A stretch of DNA of 64,000 nt, from positions 1,116,001 through 1,180,000 of the forward strand of contig NZ_CP029043.1 in the NCBI RefSeq assembly GCF_003074055.1, written 5' to 3'. Positions within the stretch are counted from its first letter, which is position 1. The number at the start of each line of letters is the position of its first letter. Both the position numbers and the translations under genes were made by a program. The stretch comes from Streptomyces nigra (GTDB taxonomy: Bacteria; Actinomycetota; Actinomycetes; Streptomycetales; Streptomycetaceae). The notes beneath the pieces were generated by a model that worked only from the letters and a program-made list of their open reading frames with translations, searched no databases and was not told where the DNA came from. Of this stretch, positions 44,474 to 54,244 are shown one piece after another.

Positions 44474-44590
44474 AGCCTATGAGCTTCGACGTTGCGGGTG
44501 AAATGCAGCAACCTTGCGCATACCCGCAAGATCATTGCGTGTCCGGCGACTCGGCGGGGTTTCGTTGCGGCGGGTCTTTCGACCGTTGCA
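44474..44590 (-). promoter_or_regulatory. Promoter and five-site phased TTGCG array upstream of the cationic amino-acid permease
   Basis: TTGCG starts at 44492, 44514, 44535, 44565 and (as TTGCA) 44586, with steps of 22, 21, 30 and 21 bp. TTGCGGGT (44492-44499) also pairs with ACCCGCAA (44522-44529) as an 8-bp inverted repeat. The same 22-then-30-type spacing occurs before the amidase gene at 41021-41077. Sites recurring near the DNA helical period suit a multimeric Lrp/AsnC protein. Besides this array and the terminator at 44722, I see nothing in this 407-bp gap. Confidence 0.6.
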
Positions 44591-44721
44591 CAGGGCGACC
44601 GATCAGGGGCGTTCACCACAGGCACCGGAAGGGGCGCGGGGAACTGCGCGAACAACCCCCACGCACCCGCGGCCGCCCGAGCACGGCAGGACCCGAGCCG
44701 TCCGGCGCACACCGGCACACG

Positions 44722-44766
44722 AAACGGCCCCTGCCCTCCCGAACTACGGGACGGCAGGGGCCGTTT
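44722..44766 (-). terminator. Terminator after guaB1
   Basis: AAACGGCCCCTGCC (44722-44735) and GGCAGGGGCCGTTT (44753-44766) form a 14-bp stem with an extra inner TCCCG/CGGGA pairing. Read from guaB1 (minus strand) the hairpin ends in CCGTTTCGT, a usable tail, beginning 9 bp after the stop. Confidence 0.92.
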
Positions 44767-44775
44767 GAAGAGACA

Positions 44776-46320
<1,545 letters not shown>

Positions 46321-46346
46321 TCACATCGTCCAAGCAGGCCGCACCC

Positions 46347-46664
46347 CTACTTGGAGGAACCTCCGAGGTCGAGCAGCACGGTGAGGTCCCGGGTGCGGTC
46401 CGCCGCCTCCGTGAACACGTCCCGGGCCACCCGCCACTCCTCGGGCCGCGCCGCCGCGTAGGACCGCCAGTTCCGTACGACGACCCAGAGCCCCCGCTCC
46501 GGGGCGTCCTGCGGCCAGACGGTCCGGTCGGACAGGGAGTCCGCCAGCGCGTCCCAGTTGCGCCCGAACCAGTCGGGCAGCCGCAGGGACTCGGCGCAGC
46601 GGTCCATCAGCGCCGCCTTGTCCGTGACCCCGTCGAGGTCCAGCGTGACCACGAGCTCCGTCAT
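46347..46664 (-). CDS. Barstar-family protein (ribonuclease inhibitor-like)
   Basis: A 105-residue protein with the barstar signature LRLPDWFGRNWDALADSLSD (about 30-50), including the Asp and Trp that fill a barnase-type active site, and VVVRNWRSYA and LTVLLDLG strands. Barstar inhibits secreted guanyl-specific RNases. No barnase or RNase Sa-like gene is in the window, so this is an orphan here. ATG 46664 begins the domain. Codon bias is normal for the genome. The SorC regulator gene lies upstream on the same strand. Confidence 0.9.
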   Translation of the reverse strand: MTELVVTLDLDGVTDKAALMDRCAESLRLPDWFGRNWDALADSLSDRTVWPQDAPERGLWVVVRNWRSYAAARPEEWRVARDVFTEAADRTRDLTVLLDLGGSSK

Positions 46665-46749
46665 CCGTGCACCGCTCCGATGATCGTCGATGATGAATCG
46701 TCGATACGCGAAGGGGGCGGCACCGGGCCGCCCCCTCTCCGGCATACCG

Positions 46750-47769
46750 TCAGTTCCCGTCCGGGTCCGACCTGCTGAGCGCCGGCTTGGGCGTCGGGCC
46801 CGCCGCCATCAGCACGTCCGCCGCGGACGTGTCCGTCACCAGGCTGGTGACGAGCCCCGAGCGCAGCACCGCGTCGATCGCGGCCGCCTTGCGCGCACCG
46901 CCCGCGATCGCGACGACCTCGGGGATACGGCGGAGCTGGTCGGCCTTGACGGTGATGCACCGTTCGCCGAGGTCCCGGCCGACCCGGCGGCCCTGGGCGT
47001 CGAAGAGGTGCGCGGACATCTCGGCGGCGACGCCGAGCGAGGCGTAGTGCGCCCGCTCCTCGTCGCTGAGCATGTCGTGCACCGTCGAGATGCCCGGCTC
47101 CCAGGAACCGATGGAGACGCAGGCGACCGTGACCTTGTCGAAGTACTCGAAGGCCCGGGCGATGCCCGTCTGGTGCCGCAGCGCCTCCGCGGTGGCCGCG
47201 TCCGGCAGCAGCATCGGCGCGTAGATGGGGTGCGCGTCGCCGCCCGAGACCTGCGCGGCCCGCCGGACGGCCTCCACCGAGCCGCGCTCGGCGGTCCCGG
47301 CGTCGTACACGCCGGTCAGCTGGACCACGGTGCACGGTGGCAGCCGGTTGAGGGCGGCGGCCATGTGGATGGTGGACCGGCCCCAGGCCAGACCGAGCAC
47401 GTCCCCCTCGTCGACCAGCTCGCCGAGCAGGTCGGCGGCCACCTCTCCCAGGTTCTCCGGGTCGGGGGTCTCCTCGGCGTCGGCCGGGGACTCCACGACC
47501 ACGGCGTGCCGCAGGCCGTACCGGGCGCGCAGCGCGTCCGAGCGCTCGGCGTCCAGTTCGGCCGGCACGCGGATCTCGATGCGCACCAGATCCCGTTCGA
47601 GAGCGGTCTCCAGGACCCGGGCCACCTTGAAGCGGCTGACGCCGAACTCCTCCGCGATCTGGATCTTGGACTTCCCCTCGAGGTAGAAGCGGCGGGCCAT
47701 GGCCGCCGCCTGCACCAGCTCAGCGGGTCCCATCCGCATGGCTGACCGGCCCGCCGACATACCCGACAC
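46750..47769 (-). CDS. SorC/DeoR-type sugar-binding transcriptional regulator
   Basis: A 339-residue regulator. The N-terminal helix-turn-helix (MARRFYLEGKSKIQIAEEFGVSRFKVARVLETALERDLV in pieces, about 15-60) leads to a sugar-phosphate isomerase-like effector domain with LGLAWGRSTIHMAAAL, QLTGVYDAG and AGGARKAAAIDAVLRSGLVTSLVTD, the last containing the phosphosugar loop. Effectors in this family are phosphorylated sugars. GTG 47769 is chosen because GAGGAG lies 6 bp before it. GTG 47793 is a less likely alternative. It sits just downstream of rpe on the same strand, which hints at a pentose phosphate effector. Confidence 0.92.
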   Translation of the reverse strand: MSGMSAGRSAMRMGPAELVQAAAMARRFYLEGKSKIQIAEEFGVSRFKVARVLETALERDLVRIEIRVPAELDAERSDALRARYGLRHAVVVESPADAEETPDPENLGEVAADLLGELVDEGDVLGLAWGRSTIHMAAALNRLPPCTVVQLTGVYDAGTAERGSVEAVRRAAQVSGGDAHPIYAPMLLPDAATAEALRHQTGIARAFEYFDKVTVACVSIGSWEPGISTVHDMLSDEERAHYASLGVAAEMSAHLFDAQGRRVGRDLGERCITVKADQLRRIPEVVAIAGGARKAAAIDAVLRSGLVTSLVTDTSAADVLMAAGPTPKPALSRSDPDGN

Positions 47770-47872
47770 GGCGATCTCCTCACTGCTGTTCACACTCTGG
47801 ATTCGCCGTTCATCCTTGCAGATCCGGCGCTGCTGATCCGCCCTGATGGGCGGGCGTTCACGTTCCCTTGGT

Positions 47873-48559
47873 TCAGTGGCCGCACGCCCAGGCGGCCGTC
47901 CTGGTGGCCTCGTCGGCCCGGTCCCGCAGCGCGCGGACCGCTTGCGCCGGGTCGTCGGCCCCGTAGACCGCCGAGCCGGCGACGAACACGTCGGCGCCCG
48001 CCTCGGCGCATCGCTCGATCGTGGACGCCGAGACCCCGCCGTCCACCTGGAGCCAGAGCTGCAGACCGTGCTTGCTGATCAACTCGCGGGTGCGGCGAAT
48101 CTTCGGAAGCATGATGTCGAGGAACGCCTGGCCGCCGAATCCGGGCTCGACCGTCATGATCAGCAGCATGTCGAGCTCGGGGAGCAGGTCCTCGTACGGC
48201 TCGATGGGGGTCGCGGGCTTGAGCGCCATGGAGGCACGGGCGCCCTTGGCCCTGATCTCCCGGGCCAGCCGGACGGGAGCCGCGGCGGCCTCGACATGGA
48301 AGGTGACGGAGGATGCGCCCGCCTCGACGTACTGGGGCGCCCAGCGGTCCGGCGCCTCGATCATCAGATGGCAGTCCAGCGGGGTGTGCGTGGCACGGGC
48401 CAGCGACTCCACGACCGGCACGCCGAGGGTGAGGTTCGGGACGAAATGGTTGTCCATGACGTCGACGTGGAGGAAGTCGGCTCCCTCGACCGCCCTGGCC
48501 TCGTCCGCGAGGCGGGCGAAATCGGCGGACAGGATGCTGGGGTTGATCTGCGCGGCCAT
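47873..48559 (-). CDS. rpe: Ribulose-phosphate 3-epimerase
   Basis: A 228-residue TIM barrel interconverting ribulose 5-phosphate and xylulose 5-phosphate in the pentose phosphate pathway. Signatures are [31 protein letters not shown] with two metal ligands, [20 protein letters not shown] and [10 protein letters not shown] for phosphate binding. The ATG at 48559 begins MAAQINPS. It is divergent from the MMPL gene and precedes the SorC regulator gene by about 100 bp. Confidence 0.97.
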   Translation of the reverse strand: MAAQINPSILSADFARLADEARAVEGADFLHVDVMDNHFVPNLTLGVPVVESLARATHTPLDCHLMIEAPDRWAPQYVEAGASSVTFHVEAAAAPVRLAREIRAKGARASMALKPATPIEPYEDLLPELDMLLIMTVEPGFGGQAFLDIMLPKIRRTRELISKHGLQLWLQVDGGVSASTIERCAEAGADVFVAGSAVYGADDPAQAVRALRDRADEATRTAAWACGH

Positions 48560-48693
48560 GACCCAAGCCTGCCATGCCCGGGCGAGATTGTTACCCCCGG
48601 TCCAGACCTGAGGCGATCGGCGTATGCCGCGGCCGGGCCGCGCACGCCATACTGGGGGGCCGACCGGCTCGTCGGACGGCTGCGGGGGTGGCC

Positions 48694-50805
48694 ATGACCG
48701 GAACGCGGGGCGTGGCGCACCTGGTGTGCGGCCGGCGCTCGAAATGGGTCGTCCTGGTGCTGTGGCTGGTCGTCCTGTTCGGGACGGCGCCGCTGGCCCA
48801 GAAGCTGACCGACGCGCAGGACAACGACGCGGCCTCGTGGCTGCCGGGCTCCGCCGAATCCACCCAGGTCCTCCATCTCTCCGAGAACTTCCGGCCGGAG
48901 CAGATCCCGGCGGTCGTGGTCTACGCCCGTGACGGCGGGCTGACGGCCCGGGACCGGGCGGAGATCGCCGAGGACGTGTCCGAGCTCAAGCGGCTGACCG
49001 ACCACGGCATCCGGGGTGCCGAGACCCGCGGTCCCGTCTTCGACCGGGAGACCGATCCGCGCGCGGCGCAGGTGCTGGTGCCGATCACCATGGACGAGAA
49101 GGGCTGGGAGCGCATCTCGCCCGCCGTCGAGTCGATCCGGGACGTCGTGGGCACGGGCGGCGCCGGGCTCGCCGTGCACATCACGGGCCCGGGCGGCACC
49201 TCGGCGGACTTCGCCGAGGCGTTCGAGGGCATCGACTCCACGCTGCTGTTCGCGGCGATGGGGGTCGTCATCGTGATGCTGCTGATCACGTACCGGAGTC
49301 CTTCGCTGCTGCTGGTCCCGCTGGTCTCCGTGATCGTCGCCCTGTTCACCGCGCAGGCCCTCATCTACCTGCTGGCGGAGCACGCGGGCCTGACCGTCAA
49401 CGGCCAGAGCGCGGGCATCCTCACGGTGCTGGTGTTCGGCGCCGGGACCGACTACGCCCTGCTGCTCGTCGCCCGCTACCGGGAGGAACTGCGCCGCCAC
49501 GACGACCGCCACGAGGCGATGGCGCGCGCCCTGCACCGGGCCGGCCCCGCGGTGATCGCGTCCGGCGCGACCGTCGTGGTGAGCATGCTGGTGCTGCTGG
49601 CGGCGGAGATGAACTCCACCAGCGGCCTCGGCCCGGTCGCGGCGATCGGCGTCGCGGTCGCGCTGATCGCGATGATGAGCCTGTTCCCGGCGCTGCTGGT
49701 GATCTTCGGCCGGTGGATCTTCTGGCCGGTGATCCCGCACCTCGGCACCGAGAACCCCGACGAGCGGGGCGTCTGGGCCCGCCTCGGCCGGCGTATCTCG
49801 CACCGGCCGCGGGTCACCTGGGTGGCCACGGCCGTCGCGCTGGCGATCTGCTCGCTCGGCCTCATCCAGCTGCGCGCGGAGGGCCTGAGCAACGCCGACG
49901 CGTTCACGGACAAGCCGGACTCGATCACCGGGCAGGAGGTGTCGGAACGGTACTTCCCGGCGGGCAGCGGCGACCCGCTGGTCATCGTCAGCAACCGGGC
50001 CCAGGCCGTGCAGGTGGGACGGGCCGTGGCGGAGACCGAGGGCGTCGTGCCCACGTCGCTGGGGCTGCCGCCGGGCACCCGGCCCTCCTGGGACGGCAAG
50101 GTCCTCTTCGAGGCGACGATGACCGCCCCCGCCGACAGCCAGGCCGCCAAGGAGACCGTCGAGCGGGTCCGGGACGCCGTGCACGCCGTACCGGACGCCG
50201 ACGCGAAGGTCGGCGGTGGCACGGCGGCCCTGCTGGACATGGACCGGGCGACCACCCACGACAACATCCTGATCATCCCGCTGGTGCTGCTCGTGGTCCT
50301 GCTGATCCTGTGCGTCCTGCTCCGGGCGCTGATCGCCCCGCTGCTGCTCGTCGGGACGGTGATCCTGTCGTTCACGGCTGCCCTCGGCATCAGCGCGCTG
50401 GCGTTCCGCCATGTCTTCGACTACGCGGGCGAGGCGACGGACTTCCCGCTGTTCGTCTTCGTGTTCCTCGTTGCCCTCGGCATCGACTACAACATCTTCC
50501 TCACCACACGCATCCGCGAGGAGGCCACCCACCAGGGCACCCGGCCCGGCGTGGTCACGGGGCTCGCCGCGACCGGCGCGGTCATCACCTCGGCCGGTCT
50601 GGTCCTGGCGGGCACCTTCGCCGCGCTCGGCACCCTGCCGATGGTCGCCTTCGCCGAGATCGGTTTCGCGGTGGCCCTGGGCGTGCTCCTGGACACGTTC
50701 ATCGTGCGCTCGGTCCTGGTGACGTCCCTGTTCCTGGACGTGGGCCCGCCCGTGTGGTGGCCGAACCGGCTGGAGCCGACGGCGGCCCCGCCCGCGCGCG
50801 AGTAG
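48694..50805 (+). CDS. MMPL family transporter (RND superfamily)
   Basis: A 703-residue membrane protein with the MMPL duplication: helix 1 ([18 protein letters not shown]), a first periplasmic-type loop (about 40-190), a five-helix bundle with [17 protein letters not shown], then a second loop and a second bundle with [16 protein letters not shown]. Both GxDY motifs expected for proton relay are intact. MMPL proteins export lipids, siderophores or peptides. The substrate is unknown here. The ATG at 48694 is chosen as the first codon before the first helix. A lone gene, divergent from rpe. Confidence 0.93.
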   Translation: MTGTRGVAHLVCGRRSKWVVLVLWLVVLFGTAPLAQKLTDAQDNDAASWLPGSAESTQVLHLSENFRPEQIPAVVVYARDGGLTARDRAEIAEDVSELKRLTDHGIRGAETRGPVFDRETDPRAAQVLVPITMDEKGWERISPAVESIRDVVGTGGAGLAVHITGPGGTSADFAEAFEGIDSTLLFAAMGVVIVMLLITYRSPSLLLVPLVSVIVALFTAQALIYLLAEHAGLTVNGQSAGILTVLVFGAGTDYALLLVARYREELRRHDDRHEAMARALHRAGPAVIASGATVVVSMLVLLAAEMNSTSGLGPVAAIGVAVALIAMMSLFPALLVIFGRWIFWPVIPHLGTENPDERGVWARLGRRISHRPRVTWVATAVALAICSLGLIQLRAEGLSNADAFTDKPDSITGQEVSERYFPAGSGDPLVIVSNRAQAVQVGRAVAETEGVVPTSLGLPPGTRPSWDGKVLFEATMTAPADSQAAKETVERVRDAVHAVPDADAKVGGGTAALLDMDRATTHDNILIIPLVLLVVLLILCVLLRALIAPLLLVGTVILSFTAALGISALAFRHVFDYAGEATDFPLFVFVFLVALGIDYNIFLTTRIREEATHQGTRPGVVTGLAATGAVITSAGLVLAGTFAALGTLPMVAFAEIGFAVALGVLLDTFIVRSVLVTSLFLDVGPPVWWPNRLEPTAAPPARE

Positions 50806-50873
50806 GCGGTGCGCGTAGGGGGCGGGATGCGCGTGAGGCGAGGTGCGCGCGTCAGGCGCGGTGGCCGCGCGCG

Positions 50874-52292
50874 TCAGGCCACGCGCCGCATGAGCGCCAG
50901 GTACATGGCGTCCGTGCCGTGCACATGCGGCCACAGCTGGACGTCCGGTCCGTCACCCAGCTCGGGCACGCCCGGCAGCAGATCGCGCGCGTCGATCATC
51001 TCGACGCCGGTCCGCTGCTTGAGCACGTCGTCCACGACCGCCCGGGTCTCGGCGAGGTGCGGCGAGCAGGTGGCGTAGCCGACGACGCCGCCCACCCGCA
51101 CGGCGTCCAGCGCGCTGCGCAGCAGTCCCCGCTGCAGCGGCCCGAACCCGTCCAGGTCCTCGGGCCGTCGGCGCCACCGCGCCTCGGGCCTGCGCCGCAG
51201 GGCGCCCAGCCCGGTGCAGGGCACGTCCACGAGCACACGGTCGAAACTGCCCGGCCGCCACGCGGGCCGCGTCCCGTCGGCGGCGATCACCTGGTACGGC
51301 CCCGGGTTGCCGGCCAGGGCACGGGCCACGAGCCCCGCACGATGCGGCTGCTTCTCGGAGGCGACGAGCAGGGCGCCCCGCTGGGCGGCCACCGCCCCGA
51401 GCAGCGCCGCCTTGCCGCCGGGTCCGGCGCACCCGTCGAGCCAGCGCCGGTCCGGGCCCTCCAGCGGCGCGTTCGCCAGGGCGAGCGCGACGAGCTGGCT
51501 GCCCTCGTCCTGCACGCCCGCGCGCCCGTCGCGCACGGCCTCGATCGCGCCCGGCTCCCCGCCCTCGGCGAGCCGCACGGCGTACGGGGACCAGCGCCCC
51601 GGCACCGCGGCCTCCTCGGCCAGCAGCTCCTCGGTCGTGGCCCTGCCCGGGCGGGCGACCAGCGTCACCTCGGGCCGTTCGTTGTCGGCCTCCAGCAGAC
51701 GCTCGATACCGGCGCGGCCACCGCCGAGCGAGTCCCACAGCGCCGAGACGACCCAGCGCGGGTGCGAGTGCACGACCGACAGATGGTCCTCGGGGTCGTC
51801 GTCGTAGGGCGGCGCGACCCGCTCGATCCAGCCGTCCAGGTCGTCCTGGGCGACCTTGCGCAGCACGGCGTTGACGAACTTCGCCCGTCCGTCGCCCAGC
51901 ACGACCCGGGCCAGCTCGACCGAGGCGGACACGGCGGCGTGGGTCGGGATGCGCGTCCCGAGCAGCTGGTGGGTGCCGAGGCTGAGCACGTCGAGCACCG
52001 GCGGGTCGACCTCGCGCAGCGGCCGGTCCACGCAGGCCGCGATGACGGCGTCGTAGGTGCCCTGCCGGCGCAGGGTGCCGTAGACCAGCTCGGTCGCGAG
52101 CGCGGCGTCCCGTCCGTCGAAGTCGCCCTTCTCCCGGGCCTTGCGCAGCAGCGGCGGCAGCACGAGGTTGGCGTACGCGTCCCGCTCGTCCACGGCGCGC
52201 AGCGCCTCGAAGGCGAGGATGCGGACGGGGTCCTTCTGGGGCCGACGGTACGGCTTGCCGGGCCTGCGGGGCCGACGGGAGGTGTCGCTCAC
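50874..52292 (-). CDS. rsmB: 16S rRNA m5C967 methyltransferase
   Basis: A 472-residue RNA cytosine methyltransferase. An N-terminal NusB-like RNA-binding domain (about 25-165; ALRAVDERDAYANLVLPPLL) precedes the Rossmann methyltransferase domain with LDGCAGPGGKAALL for SAM binding, DVPCTGLGALRRRPEARWRR carrying the catalytic motif-IV Cys, and GYATCSPHLAETRAVVDDVL with the motif-VI Cys. It acts on free 16S rRNA during ribosome assembly. fmt lies upstream on the same strand (75-bp gap), a common pair. Confidence 0.96.
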   Translation of the reverse strand: MSDTSRRPRRPGKPYRRPQKDPVRILAFEALRAVDERDAYANLVLPPLLRKAREKGDFDGRDAALATELVYGTLRRQGTYDAVIAACVDRPLREVDPPVLDVLSLGTHQLLGTRIPTHAAVSASVELARVVLGDGRAKFVNAVLRKVAQDDLDGWIERVAPPYDDDPEDHLSVVHSHPRWVVSALWDSLGGGRAGIERLLEADNERPEVTLVARPGRATTEELLAEEAAVPGRWSPYAVRLAEGGEPGAIEAVRDGRAGVQDEGSQLVALALANAPLEGPDRRWLDGCAGPGGKAALLGAVAAQRGALLVASEKQPHRAGLVARALAGNPGPYQVIAADGTRPAWRPGSFDRVLVDVPCTGLGALRRRPEARWRRRPEDLDGFGPLQRGLLRSALDAVRVGGVVGYATCSPHLAETRAVVDDVLKQRTGVEMIDARDLLPGVPELGDGPDVQLWPHVHGTDAMYLALMRRVA

Positions 52293-52367
52293 GAAAAAGG
52301 TGCTCCGGATAGCTGGACGAGAGATACGACCAGCCTACGTCCCACCGCGGGCCCGGCGTGCGCGCGG

Positions 52368-53300
52368 CTACGCCCCGACGCGCTCGCCCTCGGCGATGCG
52401 CACACCGCGCGCCCAGTCGGCGGCGCGCATGGGCTTCTTGCCCTGCGCCTGCACCCACAGCAGCTCGACGGCGTACGAACCGGTCCCGACGTACACGTTG
52501 TTCTTCCCGGCGGCGATTTCGCCGGGCGCGAGGTCGTCGCGGCCCGGCACCGGCTGCACCTGGATGAGCTTGAGGCGTTCGCCGCGGAACGTGGTCCAGG
52601 CGCCCGGCGCGGGCGTGCACCCGCGCACGACCCTGTCGACGCGCAGCGAGGGGGCGCTCCAGTCGATGTGGGCGTCCTCGACGTTGACCTTGGGGGCGAG
52701 GGTGACGCCGTCGGCGGGCTGGGGCACCGCCTTCAGGGTGCCGTCCTCGATGCCGTCCATGGTGGCGGCGAGCAGCCCGGCACCGGCGAAGGCGAGACGG
52801 GTCAGCAGGTCGCCGCTGGTGTCGGTGGGCCGGATCTCCTCGGTCACCGTGCCGTAGACCGGTCCGGAGTCCAGGCCCTCCTCGATGAGGAAGGTGGAGG
52901 CGCCCGTGATCTCGTCGCCGGCCATGATGGCGTGCTGCACGGGGGCGGCGCCGCGCCAGGCGGGCAGCAGCGAGAAGTGCAGGTTGACCCAGCCGTGGGC
53001 GGGGATGTCGAGGGCGACACGCGGCAGCAGGGCGCCGTAGGCGACGACGGGGCAGCAGTCGGGCGCGATCTCCCGCAGCCGCTCCAGGAACTCGGGGTCC
53101 TTCGGCCTGGCGGGCTTCAGCACCTCGATCCCGGCCTCGGCGGCCCGCTCGGCCACCGGGCTCGCGACCATCCGGCGTCCCCGTCCGGCCTGCGCGTCGG
53201 GCCGGGTGACGACGGCGGCCACCTCGTGCCGCCCGGAGGCGATCAGAGCGTCCAGAGCGGGAACGGCGACCTCGGGGGTGCCGGCGAAGACGAGCTTCAT
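52368..53300 (-). CDS. fmt: Methionyl-tRNA formyltransferase
   Basis: A 310-residue enzyme formylating initiator Met-tRNA with 10-formyl-THF. The N-terminal Rossmann domain (about 1-190) starts [19 protein letters not shown] and contains [33 protein letters not shown], split over the catalytic Asn/His/Asp region (one usual Gly of HGSLLP reads HFSLLP). The C-terminal domain (about 205-310) recognises the tRNA. It is followed by rsmB. Upstream is an exact-register 29-bp tandem duplication. Confidence 0.96.
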   Translation of the reverse strand: MKLVFAGTPEVAVPALDALIASGRHEVAAVVTRPDAQAGRGRRMVASPVAERAAEAGIEVLKPARPKDPEFLERLREIAPDCCPVVAYGALLPRVALDIPAHGWVNLHFSLLPAWRGAAPVQHAIMAGDEITGASTFLIEEGLDSGPVYGTVTEEIRPTDTSGDLLTRLAFAGAGLLAATMDGIEDGTLKAVPQPADGVTLAPKVNVEDAHIDWSAPSLRVDRVVRGCTPAPGAWTTFRGERLKLIQVQPVPGRDDLAPGEIAAGKNNVYVGTGSYAVELLWVQAQGKKPMRAADWARGVRIAEGERVGA

Positions 53301-53346
53301 GGGTGGGCGGGGCCTCTCGGGCGGGGGCGGCTGGGCGACGCACCAG

Positions 53347-53404
53347 TCTATGGGTGCGGCGGCTTGTGACTCACGTCTACGGGTGCGGGGGCTTGTGACT
53401 CACG
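53347..53404. repeat. 29-bp tandem duplication upstream of fmt, each copy with GTGACTCAC
   Basis: Two adjacent 29-bp copies (53347-53375, 53376-53404) differ at two positions. Both contain the perfect palindrome GTGACTCAC (53366-53374 and 53395-53403), so two identical palindromes lie 29 bp apart, 47 to 104 bp before the fmt start. A duplicated promoter or operator is possible. Confidence 0.85.
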
Positions 53405-53507
53405 CGGGAACACCGGCCGTTCGGGAAGCCGGTCCCACCTGCGGGCCGTCGCGGCGCGCACCCCTCCGCCGGGCGTAGGCATATGCCCACACGCCCCCAC
53501 AGCGTGA

Positions 53508-54146
<639 letters not shown>

Positions 54147-54158
54147 CACCCCCTCGAC

Positions 54159-54191
54159 TCTGCCCTCCCGGAGCGCACCCGGGAGGGCAGA
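54159..54191. terminator. Bidirectional hairpin between the HTH gene and priA
   Basis: CTGCCCTCCCGG (54160-54171) and CCGGGAGGGCAG (54179-54190) form a 12-bp stem, extended by a T-A pair, around a 7-nt loop. It starts 13 bp after the HTH gene stop and faces the converging priA transcript. Confidence 0.9.
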
Positions 54192-54244
54192 CCCTTGTCG
54201 CCGCGGCGCACCGGATGCCCAACGGGCCCGGCCCCCGTCGCCTC

